A DNA stretch of 64,000 bases from Aphrophora alni (taxonomy: Eukaryota; Arthropoda; Insecta; Hemiptera; Aphrophoridae), in contig OY740765.1 of NCBI GenBank assembly GCA_963513935.1, positions 150,375,830 through 150,439,829 on the forward strand, written 5' to 3'. Within the stretch, counting starts at the first letter, position 1; each line of letters starts with the position of its first letter. The position numbers and the translations under genes were made by a program. This document shows positions 24,838 through 37,519 of the stretch, in pieces. The notes under the pieces are model-generated. The model was not told the DNA's origin and searched no databases. It saw only the letters and a program-made list of their open reading frames with translations.

Positions 24838-26929
24838 CTGAAACAGAAAGTATGACAAGAACAACAACTTTATCTGTAAATTGCAATAAATAAATAAATG
24901 ACGACTGTTTGGAACATATGAAAAATTAACACTTTATAATTATTGTAGCACTAGTTGGTGAGTATAAAAATTTAACTATGAGTTTTTTCACTGTGTGAAT
25001 CATTACCAAAATGAATCATCAAAGCATACTCTCTAGTGAGTTGAGTAGTGATCACCATACCAGTACAAAAGTGTGAGTACATGTAGAATTGACCTGTTTC
25101 ATTGACTAAAATTTAAACTATACCATGAGTTGCTAGTTCCCATAGTGAGAGGGGGGATCATGGATCCTTTTTGGGCCTTACTACAGTGGGTTTATTCTAA
25201 CTTTGTGTCTGTGAAAGAAAAATGAAATCAAGAACTGTCGATTAAAGTTGAGAATAACTTCCCATTACAAGGACGTTATTAATAACTGAGATTGTCATGG
25301 AGTTCAAGATAATCCTGACTAATTGGGCAAACACATGTATGTTTGAACTTGTCATTAGTTGTGCTATTTTCCTCTTTTCATAATTCCTGTCAATTGTCAT
25401 CAACAGTAGTGTTGCACAATTAATTATTAGATTTATGAACATGTTTTCTCTTTCAGATTTATTCAAGACTTTAAAAAAAATAGTTTGGAGATGAGTATCA
25501 GAGTGTATGACTGTTGTCATTTAATGAAGGTCAAGTAAGAGTTGAATGAACCACATGCCTCAACCAGTGGAAGACAACCTGACTGATGTTGATGTACTAA
25601 TTGGGACAATCGAAGAATCGATGTTAGAGAAAACTCTGAAAAACTTGAATTAAGTGTTGGTAGTGCGGAAATATTAATTAAAGATCATTTTAAATTTAGC
25701 AAGGCGAGTTCCTGGTAGGATCCCTATCTATTGAAGACTGAGCACAAAGAAAAACAATAGGTTGCTGTCACAACTTCTGCAGCATGAAAAAACATGTTTT
25801 TAGATATGCATAAACAAGTAGTCGTAAGACTTGTACTAATGTAGAATAAAGATACACCCCGAACATTGTAACAAGTGTTTTTCACTGGCAGGGGACTACA
25901 TAGAAAAATAGTGTACAAGTCAATAAATAATTGTAATAATACAAATTTTATTAAATTAAATTTATCTGATAAATTCCTGTTTATTGTTGAATGCCCCTTG
26001 TATTAATAAGATTGAGCAACATGTTAGTTTTCACTAATTGGATTTTTAGTTTTAAGTGTGAATTTTGATTTAAGTATCCTCATAAGAACTGGATAGGATT
26101 TTAAAGTATGGTGGTGTTATAATTTGTACTGTATGCAGGGCTACTAGTGATATGTAATTAACACTACTTAGAATATTACTTGAAGAATATTTAATTAAGG
26201 TTCAGTGGTCATCCACTAACAAACTAACTTAACATTAAATAAAAGGTAGTTTGGATTCTGTATGGATGGTTCTAGTAGTTCACAAATAGAAAAACACAAT
26301 AAAATACACTAAAGCTCTGAAATATTTCATAAACACTGTTCACATTTTCAATCAGTAGATAGAATAAATCAGTCTTTGTTAAGCTGGCTTGTAAATGCCG
26401 TTGCTGGCGAAACCATGGTCGGCAAGACTCAATTAAATTATAGAATTTACTAAATATTGTGTTGTTTTTTCATTAGATAGAATAAAAAGAAGAATAAATT
26501 GCTGTGATCTGGTCGGAAAGGATGGATCTGTGTTGAACCACAGAAGAAATACAGATCCATCCTCTGGAATCAGACTACAACAATTTATAAATCAGGATGA
26601 AATAACAATTAACCACAGATTATATACTGGAAAGAAGACATTAAAAAGTTTATCATACAAAATAGTAATTTTATCCTAATTGTATGATGATTTTGTTTTA
26701 AAGCAGCAAACAAATTAAAATGTCTTCCACAAATCTGTTTAATTAATTAAATTATTTTTTATTGCCTACCAATGAATTTGAACACATTCTCTCTCCTTTT
26801 GAATAAATTAATACTAAATTAGGTTTATTATTGCAACATTAAAACTATATTATTTTTATCTTATGTCTCTGCTTAAAAAAAAAAAAAAACAATAAAATTA
26901 AAAAATTAAGTAAAAAAATATTATGTTTA
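24838..26929. other. Start of the 15.7-kb intron, little content
   Basis: No gene is seen. A 13-bp perfect inverted repeat AGGATGGATCTGT lies at 26519-26531 and 26551-26563 with a 19-bp loop. Other sequence is AT-rich and unremarkable. Confidence 0.5.
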
Positions 26930-27570
26930 TTGTGCAAACACATGGAGAGATATGAATCAAATTTGGTAAGTGGGCATATTTTTGCTACATCTCGGAAGGT
27001 TTTTTTTTTCTTTATTGTTTTGATAACATAAAATTTGGGTGTAGCTGCCATAAGGGAAAAAACATAAAATTATAATTTTTTTAAAAATTGGCTATAACGA
27101 TTTAAATTAACTGTAGCCTCTAAGGATCCAAATAAACATACTTGTCGCCATCTCCCCAAAAATTCCAGTTTGTGAGATATTCCAGTAAAAAACTTAAAAT
27201 ATCACCAATGAAACTGTTATAGCCTACAATATCTAATTTCTGAAAATCAGCTCCAGCGATTACATTCAAATTTTAGTGGAATGTGAAGATTAATGATCCA
27301 AACCTGTTTACAAAATCATAAGTAAACAAATATTATGGTTCACAAATTATGGGAAATTACAAAAATGAACCTTGACCGCCATCATTATAAACTCGGTTTA
27401 ATCAAATAAGGGCATGTTTATAGCACAGGAAAAGCAAGCTTAGGCCTTTTTTCAATATGAAAATATTTTTTTATAAGACAGTGTCCAATGTTCATTTTTA
27501 CTTATTAATTGACAACTACCGAATTGACTTTCTTTGACGATTAGTTTTTATTTGACTTCAGGTGATTGAT
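26930..27570 (+). repeat. Large composite dispersed repeat, copy
   Basis: Shared blocks with 50500-51210 are GTGGGCATATTTT, AGCCTCTAAGGA, TCTCC...TTTGTGAG, CAAATTTTAG then AATGTGAAGATT, and TTTAATCAAATAAG, in the same order. Related copies are at about 41530-42050 and 43440-44240 (plus), and 33060-33480 and 61250-61500 (minus). There is no coding capacity, so it is probably a long non-autonomous element. Confidence 0.6.
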
Positions 27571-27884
27571 TGATTTTTACGTTTATTTTTAAGAGCCAAA
27601 TTAGGACCATCAAGTTCTCTCTTCCACTTAACCCCATATAAAATAAATACATAAAATAACATCAACATATATAAGAAATACACATAAAATATAAACCAAA
27701 CTAATGTACAAAAATAAAATTAATCACATCTAATAGCAGATGAGTACAAAGGAAACATATTTAAAAAATAATAATACTATTGTAAATAAGGGAAAATAAA
27801 AATACAGTACTATCAGTATGTACAATTTTTTTTACATTTATGAGATATAAAATTCAGACCCAAGATGGCATATAAAATGTTTAG

Positions 27885-28010
27885 TTTTGCAAAATTTAAT
27901 CAATCAATTACAACACAACATGAATCCGCATAAGTAAAGTAAGCACTATATAAATTAACCTAAAAATAATTTTAAACACCTGTTATACATTCTCAAAGAA
28001 AACAAAAGTA
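27885..28010 (-). repeat. Dispersed repeat, inverted copy of 7705-7835
   Basis: The reverse complement matches 7705-7835 from TTTATATAGTGCTTACTT-like sequence through GTTGTGTTGTAATTGATTG with few differences. Neighbouring sequence from 27571 to 28530 is otherwise AT-rich with nothing recognised. Confidence 0.6.
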
Positions 28011-28882
28011 TTTGCTAATTTATAACAACGGTTTCAAATTATTTTTGTTGTGAAATATGTATTTACCTAAACAGCCATGTTATTTAAATGATAAAATTAT
28101 TATATAAGTGTTTACAAGGAAAATGAATAATTTTCTGCTAATCTGGAAAACACGGTTTAATTTGATACCCCAATCATTAAAATCAGGCCTATAGTAAAAA
28201 AATATACGACTGGCGCAGAAATTCCTTATCAAATTAAATGTAAGATGTAAAAATACAGCGTCTTTTTTGGAAGATGTCAACGAATATTATATCTGGTTAT
28301 TTTTTATGTTCTGGATGTGATAAAGTTAGTGCAATGTTTTTGCACTGTTTATTATTTTACTGAGTTCCAAGACGCACCTACATAGAAGTTTCTGTATTCT
28401 TAACATTCATTATTTTATTATAATAGATACAAGTCGGCACCAAGGTCACTACAGTACCACCTCTCATCATACATCATTACTCATCATACTAGAAATCAAT
28501 TCTACTTGTAAACAAATTTCCATTGGATATACAGTATGTCCCACAAAGAGATATACATTTTGATTATCAATAACTATGTTATTTTCAACCGATTTCTGTG
28601 GAATTTTGCATACAACCTTACTATGATATAAAAATTGTTTGTTAAAATATTATCTTCTTTGGCTGAATTAAAAACAAAAAGGTAGTATTTCAAATAAGCC
28701 ATCAATTTTTTATAACTTGACTTTTTTTTATTAATTACAAAATATCTGGTGAACAAGATACAAAACAGCTGTTTTTCCAGTTATAAAACAGCTGATACAT
28801 TGTTAAAATTGTGTTCAAATTTAACAAATAAAATTAAAAAGTTAATAATTAGTCATAACATTGTTTCACTTTCCTGTGTAAA

Positions 28883-28884
<2 letters not shown>

Positions 28885-28929
<45 letters not shown>
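28885..28929 (+). repeat. Poly-T tract of 45 bases
   Basis: An uninterrupted T run lies between the left inverted repeat and the coding part of the transposon. It could be a poly-A tail of a retro-inserted piece on the other strand, or simple slippage. Confidence 0.9.
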
Positions 28930-28932
<3 letters not shown>

Positions 28933-29154
28933 GGTAGGCCTATTTACAGTTGGAACATAAAATTAAATGTGGATGGGCAATTGCATTTGACAATCTTGCA
29001 GAATCCATACTGAGCTTCATTTCCAGGTGTTGATCCATCAACCAAAAAATCAGTTTCTAAGGTGAAGTGTCTGTTGTTGGAAACAGGTTATGTAGTAGAA
29101 AATACAGCTGATGAAAGAAAATAGGAAATGGTGTGTAGTTCATTATTACGATCT

Positions 29155-29920
29155 CCAGGTAAACCTAATTCATTGAGAAAAGTTTCTATAGATATTGGTG
29201 TGCCAAAATCGACAGTTCAGAGAATTGCAAAAAAAGAATAAAATAAAATATTTTAAGCCACTTGGTTTATAATCTGACGAATATGACCTGGATAGGAGAG
29301 TCGAGTTTTGTTCACGTATTATTGAGCATCATGTAGTTGATCCCGACTAGCATAAATGTGTTGTATTTGCAGAAAATCTACTTTCTACCCGCAATGGTAT
29401 GATAAGCAAGACCAACTATAATAACTAGAACAACAACATCCTCATATTCTTGAACAGAAGCAGCTTAAATCAAAAGGTGTTACTATCTGGGCAACTATAA
29501 CTGTCGATGATGACATATCAGACAACACAATGACTGGAAACAGATATCTATAAGTGTTAAGTCATCATGTAATGTCTCATTTTGCTGTTCCAAAAAGAAG
29601 AGATGTTATTTTTCAGCAAGATGGAGCAGCACCTCATTTTGCAAACCCTGTTAAACTGCTACGATATAATTACCTTCATTTAATTGGATCGTTGGATTGA
29701 TAGTGGAAGTGAATTTTTGGACTGGCCACCAAGATTGTCAGACCTTGCTATCTGTGAGTTTTTCGTGTGGAGTTGTTTAAAGGAACAAGAGTACTCCCAT
29801 AGTCTTAACACTGATAAAGAGTTAAAGAGGATCATTGAAGAAAAAAATTTACGAATTCCAATACATTTCGTTACGAATGCATACACTGTATTTACACGAT
29901 GTTACCAGTGGATGAAATTA
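29155..29920 (+). pseudogene. Transposase relic of the 28531-30216 element
   Basis: A helix-turn-helix segment SLRKVSIDIGVPKSTVQRIAK is at 29175-29240. Next are YDLDRRVEFC and a region where the first catalytic Asp is lost (FAENLLSTRNG). VIFQQDGAAPHFANP (29608-29650) keeps the second Asp. WPPRLSDLAICEFF (29720-29765) keeps the third in a weakened SPDL motif. Several stops and at least two frameshifts occur, so the enzyme is dead. The order and spacing are those of insect Tc1/mariner relatives. Confidence 0.75.
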
Positions 29921-30449
29921 AGATTGAGTAAAGTTATATTATTTTCTTCATTCATTCCTACAAATATAATTTTATGAGTTGTTTTCATTCATTTTTATTT
30001 AAATAACTGATTAATTTCAGATATTTTGTAATGAATGAAATATCATCAACTTATAAAAATTGATGTTTAATTTGAAAGGTCGCCATTTTGTTTTCATTCA
30101 GTCAAAGAAGATAATATAGATAAAAGAAAAACTTTTAATACCATCATAGTTAGGTTGTATGTAAAATTCCAAGGAAATCGGTTGGAAAATCAAAACCTCT
30201 TTATTGGAAACACTACAATTATTACAACAGGTTTTACTGCAAAAAGCGTAGCCATAAAATATACTTATAACAGTTTATGCTACAAGCAAAACATTTGAAA
30301 AACATTGCACAGACTTTCCCACTCACCTATCCCCATTTCAATTTGGTTTCTGTTAATTCTTTATGTTTTCTTTATTATTTTTAACTGTTCATTGTATTTT
30401 TATATATGTTGTTATACAATAGGGTTAGGTGGTAGAGAGGACTATACAG

Positions 30450-32829
30450 TAGGGTGGGCCGAAAAAAGGTTTTATTTTTTTTTTCTTAATGCTATACCGA
30501 AAAAAACTTGTCCCTATGATAGGTAATCAAAATGCAACAAAGAAAAAAAAAATATACCTAACCTCCAGCTAGCGCACTACACTTGAAATTTAAAAATTTC
30601 ACTAAAATCACATGATTTTCAAATCTTTTTGAAAGCATTTTAATATCTGCATATTGGGCTGCTATAGTGATAGTCCTTTACAGTAGAGTTATAAAAGCAC
30701 AATAAATAATTTCAAAAGTATAATTTTATTAATCTGAGGTAGCGCAATGGACATGAAAATGACGCATTATAGAGTCAAGTGCAGATTACGACTGCGCGTT
30801 CGGGCGATGACCCGGCCGCCGCAACTCTGCAACGAAAGAGGATGCTTCCCTCATAATAGATAAAAACAAGGTTAGGAGGGATAAAGATCCATTCAGATCA
30901 AATCTCCAAGATATGATAAAAAAAGAGCCAAACGTGATACAAGGGCTATACTTTGATGGCCGAAAGGATAATACTTTGAAAATTGATAAAGTAAATAACA
31001 AATGCTTCAGATGAACTGCAAAAGAGGAACACTACTCAATCATTAAAGAACCTGGCTCAATTTATGTTGGCCATGTATCACCAACTACTAGAACTCCAAA
31101 GGACATTGCCAGTGCTATATTGGATTACTTGAAAGAATCAAATTTTTCGCTAGATGAGCTTGACGTAATTGGATGCGATGGTACCGTCACTAACACAGGC
31201 TGGAAAACTGGTGTAATTTGTACGATCGAAAAAGAAATTAAAAGACCACTGCAGTGGGGAGTTTGCCTTTTACACTTGAATGAATTGCCGTTCAGGCACT
31301 TGTTTCAAACTTTGGATGGTGAGACGACTGGCCCAAAATCTTTTAGTGGTCCAATTGGCTCACAACTCAAAAATTGTGAAAAACTTCCAGTTAAAACATT
31401 TCAAAGCATTGATTGTGAGATTCCAGATATTGAACGATCTATTTTAAGCAAAGACCAACAATATCTCCTGGACATAAGTTCGGCTATAAAGTCAGGCACC
31501 TGCGTGGTAGACTTAGCAATTCGTGAACCAGGTCCTATCTCCCATTCCCGATGGCTGACAACAGCAAACAGAGTTCTTTGTCTGTACATAAGTGTTGTAA
31601 GTCCCTCTGAAGAGCACCACATTTTGGTATGATTTATACTTAAATCGTACATGCCTGTATGGTTTAAGATTAAAAAAAGTAAGTACCTTACAGATGGACC
31701 AAACCATGTTTTTGATTTAATAAAATCTTCAAGATTCCTGTCCGAAAACTTGATTAAGGTGATTGATCCAGTGATTGAAAGAAATGCGTTTTTCGCGCAT
31801 CCAGAAAACTTGCTCCATAGTATGATCGTTGATAAACGGGCCCATATCAGAGAGTTAGGGCTTAGAAGAATCATAAAAGCAAGGGCCGCAGCTTTAAAAA
31901 AAAGTAATCCGATCTTTTAAACCTCCAAAACTCAACTTCCAGGCAAAAGAATATTACGAAATTATTGATTGGACTACTACTGCTATTTATCCACCACCAC
32001 TATTGAGAAGAGTATCTGACGAAGAAATGTGGGACAAGATTTTAACTGCCAACACAGCAAAAGAATGGAACTTCCATAAATTCCCGTGTCGCACGCAAGT
32101 GGTGGAGCGCTGTGTGAAATTGGTGACTGAAGCCTCCTCAAAACTTGTTGGTGCCAAGAACAGAGATGGTTTCATCCGAACAACGCTGCTATCAAGAGCT
32201 TCAATGCCAAGTTTTTCAAGCAAACATGATTTCAAAGTTCCAAATATGTAAAGGACTATTCTTATTCTGTGAGAAGCACAATACAGTTTTGAAGTGTGGG
32301 AATTAACAATTTGTATTTAACGAAAAATTTTGAATTAATAAACCCTTTTGGAGAAATCTAAGTTGTCTATTTTATTTAATTATTTATTTTTCCTACAGGT
32401 AATTGTTCTATCAACATTATAGATCCAAAAACACATGAGTAGTGGGTTAAAAAAATAAAAAATTAATGCTGCAATGCATTACAGCCGATTAACACTCAAA
32501 AAGTGATAAATTTACTATATTGAAGGCCTTTGCGCTACCTCAAATCTAAAAAATGTAACATTTTCAATAACTCATTGTGTTTTAATAACTCTTATATAAA
32601 TGATTTTTACTATAGCAGTCCAATATCTAGCGGTTTGGATAATTTTAAAAAAATTAGAAAATTCTGTGATTGTAGTGAAATTTTGAATTTTCAAGTGTAT
32701 TGCGCTGGCTGGAGGTTAGGTATATATATTTTTTCTTTGTTGCATTTTGATTACCTAACATAGAGACAAGTTTTTTTTTCGGTATAGCATTAAGAAAAAA
32801 TAAATAAAACCTTTTTTCGGCCCACCCTA
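30450..32829 (+). mobile_element. DNA transposon with about 300-bp inverted repeats and 8-bp target duplication
   Basis: Both ends read TAGGGTGGGCCGAAAAAAGG inward and the inverted repeat continues for about 300 bp (30450-30750 against 32829-32528), down to a TGAGGTAGCGCAA block. It is flanked on both sides by the identical 8-mer CTATACAG (30442-30449 and 32830-32837). One nearly intact protein frame lies inside (about 30790-32251). Eight-base duplications fit hAT, P, Merlin or MULE-like elements, but hAT inverted repeats are normally short. The superfamily is therefore left open. The perfect duplication argues for a fairly recent insertion. Confidence 0.88.
30790..32251 (+). pseudogene. Putative transposase of the 30450-32829 element, lightly damaged
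   Basis: About 480 codons can be followed. NLQDMIKKEPNVIQGLYFDG begins the clear part, then YVGHVSPTTRTPKDI, and LDVIGCDGTVTNTGWKTGVI, a strand with an Asp typical of RNase H-like folds. LLHLNELPFRHLF and GPKSFSGPIGSQL follow, then HSRWLTTANR, HPENLLHSMIVDKRAHIREL and FPCRTQVVERCVKLVTEASS. It ends RDGFIRTTLLSR plus a short tail. Damage is limited to a TGA at about 31012, a TGA at about 31630 and one frameshift in an A run near 31900. I remember similar uncharacterised insect proteins but cannot name a family. No catalytic triad is assigned. Confidence 0.7.
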
Positions 32830-33059
32830 CTATACAGTCCTAACCTCGCCCCCTAAATAAAGACAATTCAATTCATTTTAAATCCCAAAAAACAAATTTA
32901 AAATGAACAAAAAATGTTTCACAAAAAGTGTCAGTTCAGTAGTTGTAAATCAAAAGATGAAAATGATTTAAATAAGACCCAAACAATCTTCACTTGTGCA
33001 ATAAACATATCCTCACATAAAATCATATTTGATTAAAATCAAGCTTTTAATCACAACTG

Positions 33060-33480
33060 TCAAGGTTTATTTTTGTTTTTCTAATTATTGCTGAACTAAA
33101 ATGTTTTCTATTAGCGATTTTGACATGGTTTTATGTCATTAATCTTCGTATTTCAATAAAATTTGAATGAAATCGGTAGAACCAATTTTGAGAAATTAAG
33201 TATTTTATAATAGCTCCATGGCTGATTTTTTGTTTTTTTAATCACAAACTGGTATTTTTAGAGGGCTTTTGGAGGCTACATTTGAGCAAAATATTATCAA
33301 AATTTGAGTTTATTTTGAGAAAACAATGATTTTGTTTATTTCTTATGAAACCTACGACTAAAAATTTGAATTACTAAAAAAAAAGTAAAATATGCACATG
33401 GAAAAATGTTTTCAATTCGGCTTGGAAAAATTGGAAAATATTAATTTTTTTTAAAATCATTGAGGTCATTTTTATTTTAC
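33060..33480 (-). repeat. Composite dispersed repeat, inverted partial copy
   Basis: Read on the minus strand this shares with 43440-44240 and 50500-51210 the blocks for CAAATTTTATTGAAAT, TTTCTCAAAATTGG and AAAAATAAACCTTGAC. It is degraded. The following stretch to 34588 is AT-rich with no recognised gene. Confidence 0.45.
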
Positions 33481-34588
33481 TTCTTCCTAAATTCTTTCAA
33501 TAACTTTTTGATTTTCCTTTCCCTCTTTTGGGACTTTAAAAAAAATTAATTTAATAAGCGTTTAGAAAGTAAAGAGTTATTATTTTTGGACAAATAATTT
33601 TTTTTTTTAATTTCTAGGTTATTTTTTCACTCTTTGGTATGTGAAGAAATTTTTTTAAATATAATTATTTACTCTACTATGTTTTTCAAGCATCAACTTT
33701 TTTTTTCCTTTCATGTTTTGTTTAGTCGTTATGAAGCGATTCACCCGGTTACATGTTTATTTCATTTACTCAGGAAGATTTCTGAAGTTTAGCTCTAAAA
33801 ATGGATAATTTGAATGACCTATAATAAATAATATTTTAAAAGATAACTCAAATTATGCACTAAATTTTCTCTTTACAATAACTTCTGTATAATATTAAAA
33901 CTTTCATTGTGTATTTTTCTTTATTTATAATTAATTATAGCCTACTAAAAGTGTTTGTTTAGTTCGATACAGCCTTCTATGGACTACATTACACAACTTC
34001 ATTTTTATTTCTGTGTAATCCTTCATCCTATGGCTTCTTCTAGCGGTTTCTTCATCAGAAAAACCCTTTTTGGTTTTGGAGGTTTATCAATCGTCAGATC
34101 CTTCACATCTGTGACCTTCCTCCTAAACCAATCCCTGCCGTCAATCACTTCTTCTGATCTGTTCTAAGTTCTTACAAACTTCTTTTATCCATGAGACTTG
34201 TGTCTTTTTGCCTTCTTGATAACAAAGGATCTTCTTCGTCAATCTCTCCCAGTCCATCCTCTGCAGATGTCCTTATATAGTAAGTCTAATTTTTGACATA
34301 GATGTTGTTATCTTTTCAAACTTTTCAAATGAGTCAGAAGTTAAATGAGACATGCAAAGTGTAGTCAAAGAGTTGAGGAACAAGAAAATGATGCTCTTAA
34401 GTTACCTGGTATTTTTTTGTCACATCCGGGAAAAGTTGGCTCCAGATGCAAGGGTTGCCAAGCCCTTTCAGATAAAAATCTGGTGTAGCTTAAGTCGTCA
34501 ATGATTTACTGAATGTTGAGGCCATCAAACATGTGATGGAATATCAGCAAACCTCTCCTATCAAGTGAGGGCTCATCCAGCACTGCAA

Positions 34589-36121
34589 TTACATCTGAGA
34601 AAGGATCATTAATGTCTTCATCACAATGTTCTGGCCACTTAAAGACATTAAACATCCTGCTACTTTCCGTGAGTAACTGATTTCACATGTTTCAGGGTCT
34701 GGGTCTGGGTTTCCAGTGGATAACACTTCACCAACAAAATGCTTCTTTTGAGTTTTAGTTGCATAAGAAACAATAACCCATGCTTTGGGTTTGATTTCCA
34801 AACCTTTGGCTTCATCTTCACTTTGAATGATGGCTTCCAGACCAAAGCGCTGGACATCACTTTTGTCACATTTAAAACTGCCAATAGATTCAAAATCTGA
34901 TTCTAATTCCTCTACTTTCTTCTTTTTAGTGGCATTATTCAAGGTTTTAACTTTACTACCTCTTTTAGAAGTATCCCCACAAGATGTGGATGTTTTACTT
35001 GACTGTTGGTCATCTATAAAATCACATGATGTAACACTTACACCAGCTGGTACTGCGATTAATTTTGTTCTAGTTTTGCGGATCGGGGTTGAGTGCCACT
35101 AGTCCTTCAAGAAATCTATCATTACTGAAGAGACATTGGGTAATATTTGTGACTTGTCTCGTCATTTGACAGTTTTATCAAGATTTTTTTGGGTCTAGCA
35201 TTCTTATACCGGTTGTAGCAAATCCTGACTGGTTAGTTTTTGTTAGTGTTGGTTCCATATCTTCAACAACATTTGATTTAGCAGCCTTGAAAAAATGATC
35301 TTTAGGCAGACTAGCTACAGATTAACTATCTCTTGACTTCCACTCTAGCAGACATGCACGCCAAACTCTCTTCGTGGGTGCAAAAACAGCCTGTGTTAGG
35401 ACAAACAAAAAGAGTATATATCATGTTTTTCACACTTCTTAACTATATCTGGGCAGAAGTGGGAGCTGAGATTATCTCCGAGCAACATTTTGTATCCGAG
35501 ATAGTCCTGAACCCATGGCAGTATAACAGTAATAAACCACTCACTAATGTTTGTTCATCAAACCATCCACTCTTGGTGGAGTTGTATTGGGGGACCATTT
35601 TCACTCCAAGTAGACTACTTATGTTAGCCTTTGTATACTACATATACATTGGTAATATTTCCCCATCATCTGTTACTGCAATGAACTCACCCAATCAGGG
35701 CCTGGCCTTGTTCCATTTTTGAAGCAGGCTCCTTCACGCCCAATTGACCCCAATTAGGTCTCAAATATGCACTGTAGTTGAAAAGCAGACATTGGAAACC
35801 ACCAGTCTCCCACTGTTGCTAAATTATCAGACAGCATCTCCTCTTCATCTGGGGTAAATACTGTTGGATGCACAAGGGCACGGAGTTGTATTTTCGGTTT
35901 TGATTCTCTTCAGGATTCTGTTGCTGTGTTTCTTCAGGTTCGTAATGAACAGGCAGGTGACAATAATTAAACAGTGTCTGAAGTGGAATGTTGTAATTTT
36001 TGGCAGCTTGTCTAAAAGTTATCTGTTTAGTTTTAACTGCTGTGACAGGCTTTTGCAATGTCTCTTGTGTGTAGTTCCTGTAGGCGTATGTACCTGGCAT
36101 CCTTTTAAAATTTCTGACCAT
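34589..36121 (-). pseudogene. Degenerate pogo/jerky-like DDE transposase
   Basis: The minus frame starts MVRNFKRMPGTYAYR at 36121, followed by a psq-type helix-turn-helix (ITFRQAAKNYNIPLQTLFNY). Downstream come SGWFDEQT-like (about 35560), LGDNLSSHFCPDIVKKCEKH (about 35420-35500) with the catalytic Asp of the DNxSSH motif, and LLEWKSRDS with LPKDHFFKAAKSNV (about 35280-35350). NQSGFATTGI (about 35210-35240) follows, and a C-terminal tail (34942-34589) has KAWVIVSYATKTQKKHFVGEVLS. This tail is common in hemipteran Tigger-like proteins as I recall. Multiple stops interrupt the frame. Confidence 0.75.
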
Positions 36122-36188
36122 GTTGACTGATTTTTTGTATTTGATACATCTATATTTATATATACACAAACAGGAATAATTCAATGCA

Positions 36189-36287
36189 AATTAAAAAGCA
36201 CTAAGTCCACTAAAGGTATACTAATGGCTCTAAAATTAAAAGCACCTAGTCCACTAAAGCTACACTAATGACTCTAAAAGTTCAAAA
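36189..36287 (+). repeat. Two-copy tandem repeat of about 49 bp
   Basis: The unit AGCACTAAGTCCACTAAAG plus a TACACTAATGRCTCTAAAA block occurs twice in a row with few differences. It lies immediately upstream (minus sense) of the pogo-like transposase start. Confidence 0.7.
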
Positions 36288-36710
36288 GAAAGCTTGTTGC
36301 AGAAAGAAGAAATGTGCGATATAGTCTATGAAGCAGGCAAATAGCAAACATCAAACATTAACCTGAAAGAAAGATAAACATGCATTACGTTAGTGATAAG
36401 GATAGATAATTTGGCCAAAATAAATGAAATATGGTATTTAAGCAAAAAAAGCAGTGTCCAAAGTCACCCCATTTTTAAAATCCATGTACTTGTTAAACCA
36501 AATTTTTTTTCTCACTCTTGGATACATCATTTTTTACAATTATATATGTTTTTTTAATCCCAGAAAACGGGGCTACAACATAATCCTTTGTTTTGTGTTG
36601 TGCATACGAAAGTTTGAATAGCTTTTTTTTAACAATAAAAGTTACCTTCAGTTTTTAATTTTCATTTTTTTACTTTTAACTGTGATGTTTTTAATATTTT
36701 TATTTTTAAA

Positions 36711-36792
36711 GGTCATGAGTTTAGCTATATTTTGATAAAATAAAATATAGCTAAATAAAATATAACACATAAAAATATAGCTAAACTCATGA

Positions 36793-36794
<2 letters not shown>
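36711..36794. repeat. Perfect 23-bp inverted repeat next to a TA microsatellite
   Basis: GGTCATGAGTTTAGCTATAT plus three bases (36711-36733) is exactly reverse-complemented at 36772-36794, loop 38 bp. A TA run follows directly (36795-36832). The loop repeats the TATAGCTAAATAAAATATA theme, so this may be a tiny fold-back element or slippage product. Confidence 0.85.
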
Positions 36795-36835
<41 letters not shown>

Positions 36836-37519
36836 TTCTTAAAAAGTGTGTTATATGGCATTTATGATTTCTTAAAGAGTTTTTCGAAAGTTTGTCTAAA
36901 GTAGCCCCCAAGTCCAAAGTTTGACAGTAGTTAATTACCTTTTATTTTTGAATTTTCGATGTACTCAATAGAGTAAGTCTCCAGTGCCTTAAATAAGTAT
37001 AAAAATGAAAAAGGAAACTTAAATTATGATCACCATAGTACTCTGCACGAAGATACATATTATTACTTTCAGTTTCTATCATACTTATTATAACAGGATC
37101 TTCAATTAAACGTATTACACTTCTATTTCTCTGAGCAAGAATAAATCATTCAGTTAACTGATTGAGAGCAAGAATAATAAGATGTGCACTGGCCCAAAAC
37201 CTACATTGATTATGAATAAAGTGACAAATTTGGTAATTTTATATTGTGTTAAGTGTTCGTGTATTTATGTTGTGTAATTTTATAATTGTGACAAGTGCGA
37301 AGCCTGATGATGTCTCTTTGAAGACAAAACGGACATAGTTATAAAATGACATTCCAGTAAGGATTATTATAGACATACCAATTAAGGTAAATATAAAATA
37401 TATTTAAAAAGATAATGTTCAAGTAAAGACAAACTTTTCTGAAATATGTCACTGCTTAGGAATTCACATGATGATGAGTATTGTTACAATACCTAGTTAT
37501 GTAATGTTTTGGAGTTAAT

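Larger units (their letters stand above)
28531..30216 (+). mobile_element. Tc1/mariner-like transposon with about 190-bp inverted repeats
   Basis: The left end (28531-28725) and the reverse complement of the right end (about 30050-30216) share AACCGATTTC, GGAATTTT then CATACAACCT, TATTATCTTCTTTG and CATCAATTTTT in the same order, so the terminal inverted repeats are long. Left flank is TA. Between them is a transposase relic (29155-29920). A T45 run (28885-28929) sits just inside. Confidence 0.7.

Noticed and set aside
31401..31874. 157-codon minus frame
   Set aside because: It is antisense to the well-supported plus-strand transposase frame and has no recognisable motif.
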